Source of the DNA: Membranipora membranacea | Lineage: Eukaryota; Bryozoa; Gymnolaemata; Cheilostomatida; Membraniporidae | Direction of reading: 5' to 3' | DNA length: 64,000 nt | Assembly (NCBI GenBank): GCA_914767715.1 | Contig: OU612066.1 | Span: 35,934,283 to 35,998,282 of the forward strand | In this document: piece by piece, positions 58,656 to 64,000 of the stretch | How the letters are laid out: each line of letters begins with the position of its first letter | How positions within the stretch are numbered: position 1 is the first letter of the stretch | Notes under the pieces: model-generated | Told to the model about the DNA's origin: nothing | The model's database searches: none | Seen by the model: the letters and a program-made list of their open reading frames with translations, nothing else | Translations under genes and position numbers: made by a program

Positions 58656-61600
58656 ATGGATTATTTTGTAGACATGGAGATGGAGACTAATGATACTGCG
58701 TCTGACCCAAAGTTATCTGATGATCAGGCTCTGAAAATTCTGGAGAGGGTTGTTAAACTTACAGACTTGTTTCTGGAAGGGGAGAAGAGTAAGGAGCACG
58801 GTTGGTTCGAGGAGTTGTGCGAGGCACTGAAGAAATCTTACACTACTCCCGCTAACCTCACCTTTGCACATAAGGATGGTTTGAGAGGGGCTCACAGTGC
58901 AGTAGTGAACTCTTTGTATCAGATACTCAGCCTGCTAAGAGACTCACTGCTTCATATGCGGTGAGTAAGCTACATTCATACTGATAATTCACTGATGGAA
59001 TGAATCCTATCAATTGTGTTGCCGTCCCAGTATCTTTATATTATACACTTTCTCGTGAGCTTTACATGCCGAGGGCAGAAACATTTTTGCCATAGCCTTT
59101 ATTTAACGAATTTTTTATGATTATTTTCGCAATAAAGTGCAAAGGTCAGGGTACCCTAACACAGTCTATTTGTATAATGAGCCCTCTCCCCTCACGATTA
59201 GTCTCAGTTGCACAAATATTAAGAAATGAATTTAATTTTAGTTATGCCGAGTCAGCACACATACTGAAGGCCATTGTTGAAGGTTGTATTACGAGTATGC
59301 CTCTAGCTCTGGAGATAGCCTTACATAGATCAGGACTGGAGATAATGTTCCGCCATCTTGATTTGTCTGACCCGCCTCTCAATCTCTTCTTTGATCAGCT
59401 TCGCAGCATCGACACATCAATCAACCCACAGCAGGTAATTCTTATTGTGCACAGGAGTAGATCTGCAATGAGTATTGCTATGAAGTGATAGTGCCTTTAG
59501 TTGTTCATATATATAGTCATAAAGTTCATATCTGTCTCCACCATTGATTAGAGAATCAAATTTTTTATGAACTGAAGAATGATAAAAATGAACAGCATGA
59601 ATGAAAGAATAAAGCAAAAATGGAGATATACTGTCATTTTGGGCCCCGGAATTTGGCAGGGTATAATTGCTAGAACTTTCCCACAGGATTTGCTTTGAAA
59701 TTTTCCTCTCATTACTTCTATATTAATCTTACTTCATATAGCCTAAGGGTCCAATAATACACATTGTATGACCTTTTGTCAATGTCATGAATGACCGCCC
59801 TTATTCATAATGAAAGAAATTCTGGCTGAGATTTTCTCCACTACTTGGCAGTGAACATCTCTGCTCATTGGTATTGCCCAAACATGAGGCTACTTTTCCC
59901 AGAGTCTGACTGGAAAACTCTGATAGCTGGAGCAATAGACAGTGTTCTGTTTTATGCCTCAATTCGGAGTTATCCTCTCTCCAGTTTGGTACTTTTAACC
60001 TACGCAGCATAGGAAAAACCTGCTGAAAGAGGGTTATCTTGAAAACCGCTTATTTAGAGTCTGCGCCATTGAAAACCCTGGGAGACAATCATTGGAGGCT
60101 TGAATGTTGATAAAACCTAATTTTAGTGACGAAACTCATGAAAAATTCTGCCAAATTGTCCGCAAAACAGGCAGAAAATGCTATAATTGACTATCCAAAT
60201 ACTAAAACTATTTCCCAAACTATGTCCATATGAGTTTTCAATGCTGCAGATTCTGAATCAAAAATGATTTTTATCCTATTATTAGCGGTTATCAAGATAA
60301 CCCTCTTTTCAGCATGTTCTTCCTATGCGGCGTGGGTTAAAAGTACCAAACTGGAGAGAGGACAACTCCGAATTGAGGCCTAGATCAGAGCTCAGAAAAC
60401 TGTCTATATAGTAGGTGGCATGAATAGAAATCAATAGATATTGCAGTTTTAATGATCCCCTTTATAACTTACAATATCTAATAGCAGACAACTCCAGCAA
60501 GATCCTGCATTGTTCTCAGACTTCCCCCGAGGGGGGCGGTGGGCAAAAGTCTGGGGGGCTCAGACTAATTCTACCCTATAAAAACAGAAATGAAATCGTC
60601 CAGGTTAAATGTCGAGTTGTCTTCTTTCTTGGCGTGACAAGACGACCACAAAAAAAAGAATATCAATATTATTGTTTATGAGAGACATATCACGGTCATT
60701 ATTGGCTGTATTTATTTATAGGTTGTCATCGAACAGTTTATACACAGTCTTACCTCAGATAAGTTTGATGAAGCTATTGATGTCATCTCCAACCTCCCTA
60801 AAATAAGTAAACTCATGAGTGCTACTAACCACGCAAAACACATAGCTCAGTTATACACGGCCTACAAAGGTTTAGCATTGTAAGTACAAGACTGTATGAG
60901 ATTTTGTCTGGGTTATGGTTTTAGGCATTACCCACAAATCCATATTTCACAAAATGTGAATGCTATGTCATAATACATCCTGAGGAAACCATTAAACACA
61001 AGAAAAAAATTCAGGTATATTCAAATTTCTTTATTACCAATTGTTTAGGCTATATACGTCAGGAAAGATTTTTCCATGTAGTAATCTTCATACCCCGCTA
61101 ATGAACATGCATGGTTTTTTTCTTTATAGTTACATGCAGTGGCAGAAAGCAGAGACAGAGCAGGCTAGTTCTCAGATTATGTCCCATAGTATAGAGCAGC
61201 TCGCTGAGAATGCACTTCAGGAGTTTGACTCAGTGCTGGATGAGCCGGGAGTGTGGGATATGTTTATACCTAATCATGTCCATCTACTTGTCAAACTCGG
61301 GTAGGTGAAGGCTGAGGGAGCTTGTCTTATTCTACTGGAAACTGCTCATGTATTTATATTGATCATTGATAAAAGGTCATGAATTTTTCAGTGATGGGAA
61401 GTGGGCCATCCAAATTGTGTTGCTGATTTGGGTCTCAATTACTCCCTATAAAGATGTTATGTATGGTTGATATATAAACTTGGACAGCAAAAGTTTTAAA
61501 AAAAACATATTGCCAAGGTTGCTGATACACGGTGTTAACGTATTAATCGTCACCAAAATCTCAAAACACAATAGAGAACTTGTCTTAAAGTATTTTAGTG

Positions 61601-62557
61601 GCTCTCCCACCATCTTACATGGTGTCAAAGAATTATACTGGGGGGTCTTTCAATTAGAAAGAATGATCCTTTACTAAAGCAAGTTATCACTATCACATCG
61701 CTCAAAATTATCACTCACTTGGTGTTTCAATTAGAGAAAATCGCTCCCAAATCGCTCACTCAGAATGTATATAGTTCCATCAAGTGACTGAGCGATCTGA
61801 AAGCGAGACCCCAAGCAGGTATCGCTCACTGAGTGAGTGATAAGATTGCGATTTCGGCTGTTTCTAATTGAAAGACCCCCCTGGCTCATATGATTTCATT
61901 GACTGCATTGTATTTCAGCAGCCAGGATCTCTTCTTCCAATGAACCCAAAAAAGAGCCTCTTTCAGCATTTCAAGCGCTTACTTCTAATTCATGATAATG
62001 TATGACTTTTACAACCAGTTTCCTATAAAGATTTTGGCTAAAAGTCAGTTTTTATTCAACATGCTCACTTTTTTTGTAGTCGGGAAGAAAAAGCTGAGAA
62101 AACGCTCCTATCATATCGAGCTAGGAACGAAGACAATCCGTATGCCTGGAAGCACCTGATACAGTTCTATCAGCACAGCGGTGATAACTTAGAACATCTC
62201 AGAACTCTCCAAGATTATTGTGAGAAATGGCCGATAGACAAAGCGCTCTGTCTCGAGTTAATATCTCACACATCAGCCCAGAATGAGGCACTAGTAGCGC
62301 ACACTTACTTTGGGTTGTTAGATTACTCATGCTATAAGGATGACGTTGAGATATGGGAAAGGTTTAGTGAGTTCATGACTAATGTTGGTGATGATGAGGA
62401 CGTGATGGAGGAGATCAATGATTTGTGGAGTGAGAGGAAGTCATGGTGGGTCCTGTTCCATTTTACTAATCGGAGCGGAAATGAGGAACCTTCTGAACTT
62501 TTTAAGATAAAAACTGCTGTGCATTCTTCCCTCAGAGATATGGAAGTTACGGAATAG
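58656..62557 (+). CDS. TAF1A: TAF1A-like subunit of RNA polymerase I factor SL1/TIF-IB
   Basis: Five exons give 454 residues (human 450): 58656-58960, 59182-59434, 60722-60879, 61130-61300 and 62080-62557 (TAG). TAF1A joins TBP, TAF1B and TAF1C in the nucleolar complex that selects the rRNA promoter. The second half aligns well with human TAF1A: YTAYKGLA(F)YMQW, EPGVWDMFIPN, HLLVKLGREEKAEKTL, NPYAWKHLIQFY, LLDYSCYKDDVEIWERF and SERKSWWVLFHFTN. The helical, repeat-like N-terminal half matches more weakly. The acceptor of exon 2 (59180-59181) was chosen because it alone keeps frame with the strong donor at 58961; its upstream tract is poor, so this join is the least certain. A fold-back element lies in intron 2. 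The start ATG has a good context (CAAATGG); a second in-frame ATG is at 58674. Confidence 0.87.
59936..60406. mobile_element. Fold-back element in TAF1A intron 2
   Basis: Arms 59936-60052 and 60283-60406 are inverted copies: TAGACAGTGTTCTG at the left end, CCTCAATTCGGAGTTATCC, CTCTCCAGTTTGGTACTTTT and GAGGGTTATCTTGA in both (right as complement). The 230-bp core has no coding sequence. No target duplication was found. Confidence 0.8.
61640..61881. mobile_element. 242-bp MITE with GGGGGGTCTTTCAATTAGAA ends
   Basis: The terminal inverted repeats are about 21 bp: GGGGGGTCTTTCAATTAGAA and the complement. The interior repeats the words ATCGCTC and TCACTCA in both directions, which resembles clustered subterminal transposase-binding repeats. 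No target duplication is evident. It lies in intron 4 of the TAF1A-like gene. Confidence 0.75.
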
Positions 62558-63914
62558 ATGTATTGTTGGATAGGCTCTTTACCCATGCAGCTTGTTTTAT
62601 CCGCTATTGGAAGCCTGTTTGTTGTCTGGTAGAAATAAGAAAACAGAGTTTCCTCTGGATCTCATACAAAGTTTTTAGTATCGTTCTCTCAGGCTGCACT
62701 CCTTGGTTTCCTTTTCATAGACCAACAGACCACAGCTGGAAAGGGCTCCTTTTTTTATATGTATATATTTTTTTATTATTTGTTCGTAGAGGCGATCATG
62801 TTTGGTACACCCATCTGTTGTATTTGTACAGTTGTTTAGATAACCATATTCTTATATAGTAATATCTACCTTTGTTGTGTTCGAAGGCCACAAATTGTCC
62901 CATAGAAAATCGAGCGGTCAACTCCTATTGAAATATAAATATGTTTCACATACTTTGAACAATTCATTTACTTGCACTGGTCATTTTGGTCACAGCGTGT
63001 TCATGTGTCATGAATTAATGAACAATCCAATATACACATAATACAATATATACAGTAGTGCTGTATTTTTGTGCTGCCCATATCATTAGCGCTATAATAA
63101 TGGAATAGTTTGTTTTGAACGCTTATTACACTGCTATTGCTTCAAATGCTGATGCAATTACACTCACTGGCCTCTGGTCATCTTTTTAATCATTCCTTCC
63201 CGTGCTTATCTAGCCTGGCTTTTGTCTGTGAGTACCAGTGCCTTGGCGATTATTTTGTAAATATTAGTACTTTTACCTTTAAGCTATTATTTTAATCTGC
63301 TTGAGCTGGGTTTCCTTTCCGATGCCATTGTGCCCAATGAACCCAGTTATGCGACAAAACACATTGCTCAAATTATTGGGTGAAAGTTGCTGTGAAATAG
63401 CGTGTCAAGTCACCGAGTAATTTTTGCTTCTGGGCTGTATCAATTATTTAGAGTCATGCCATAATGGTACGAGGACACAACATTGAGTTGAGTTGCCATG
63501 TGCAGCGGATTTACTCATCATACCACAGTGACCAGCCACAAAAGAATCACTAAGCATGAAGTGAAATGAATAATCTAATCTTCCATGAGTAATCCTATGC
63601 GGTTCCTTTATTATTCTCAACTTCATGAACTCAGCATGGCTTTGAAAAATCAGCTTGTGGAGCGCATACAAAAAGGCGAATGAGGAATTGAAGTATCCAC
63701 CTTTACGTGAAAAGCAACCCGGACACAAATTCTACTTTTGCATAACTTTCCTACGGCGCTTCTTCACGCTATGGTGCAGAATGTTGTAGTCGCTGACTCG
63801 ACAGCTCTCACAGAAATGTGTATCTCTCTAAGCTTTAAAATAGATGTGGTTGACATAATATTAAACCATAAAATATTTATACACATTTAAAAATTCATAC
63901 TGTCTGTCTCATAG
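62558..63914. other. 3' flank of the TAF1A-like gene
   Basis: No recognisable gene. The first several hundred bases should be 3' UTR. The open frames here have no similarity that I know. Confidence 0.5.
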
Positions 63915-64000
63915 ACTGCACTCAGTAGAACCTCTATACCAAGACATATATAGTCTGGGTATGACTGGAGAGTGTAACCAGACAAGTATGTCAAGGTATG
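63915..64000 (+). CDS. Possible exon of a further gene, cut by the window end
   Basis: After a good acceptor (pyrimidine-rich CTGTCTGTCTCATAG) the sequence stays open to the window end, reading LHSVEPLYQDIYSLGMTGEC and on to SMSRY. I do not recognise the protein, and 28 codons are too few to prove coding. It could also be chance. Confidence 0.3.

Overview
The window is nuclear DNA of an animal. It is AT-rich, its genes are split by phase-consistent GT-AG introns of roughly 0.3 to 2.6 kb, and it holds a BEL/Pao LTR retrotransposon (a lineage known only from metazoans), LINE fragments, tRNA-headed SINEs and many palindromic fold-back/MITE elements. Proteins match animal families well but not closely to vertebrates. 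An invertebrate, possibly an early-branching or marine one, is likely. The phylum cannot be fixed from sequence alone.

Five host genes were assembled by eye from exons whose reading frames join exactly. (1) 457-4025 +, the 3' part of a RUFY-type gene (coiled coil plus C-terminal FYVE finger), with a 1.7-kb minisatellite in its last intron. (2) 7996-19392 +, an FKRP-like LicD-superfamily transferase in 11 exons. (3) 34102-41918 +, a cell-surface NTPDase (ENTPD1/2/3/8 type) in 10 exons with all five apyrase motifs. (4) 56503-43207 -, protoporphyrinogen oxidase (PPOX) in 10 exons, whose last intron carries an 8.2-kb, apparently recent BEL/Pao element. (5) 58656-62557 +, a TAF1A-like subunit of the RNA polymerase I factor SL1/TIF-IB. 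A possible exon of a further gene starts at 63915. The genes do not form a pathway. ENTPD and PPOX are tail to tail, and PPOX and TAF1A are head to head.

The mobile layer is the most unusual part. 19.4-34.1 kb has no recognised host gene and holds a broken LINE (22.1-24.4 kb, minus), nested fold-back elements, a 3.28-kb composite fold-back with a 7-bp flanking duplication (26686-29969), minisatellites and SINEs. Short near-perfect palindromes flanked by 8-bp direct repeats (57621-57712, 58095-58203, 15523-15873, 18229-18339; a related interrupted copy at 20717-21015) recur across the window, some in the PPOX/TAF1A divergent interval. They look like non-autonomous hAT-like elements. No autonomous transposase was seen.

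The best candidates for something new are the composite fold-back and the palindrome family with its nested insertion, the BEL/Pao element with a gag split across a +1 overlap ending in AAC-TGA-T, a duplication that copies a splice donor inside ENTPD, and a tandem array of splice-donor sequences in the FKRP-like gene. Exon borders are predictions from splice consensus and frame. No transcript evidence was available.
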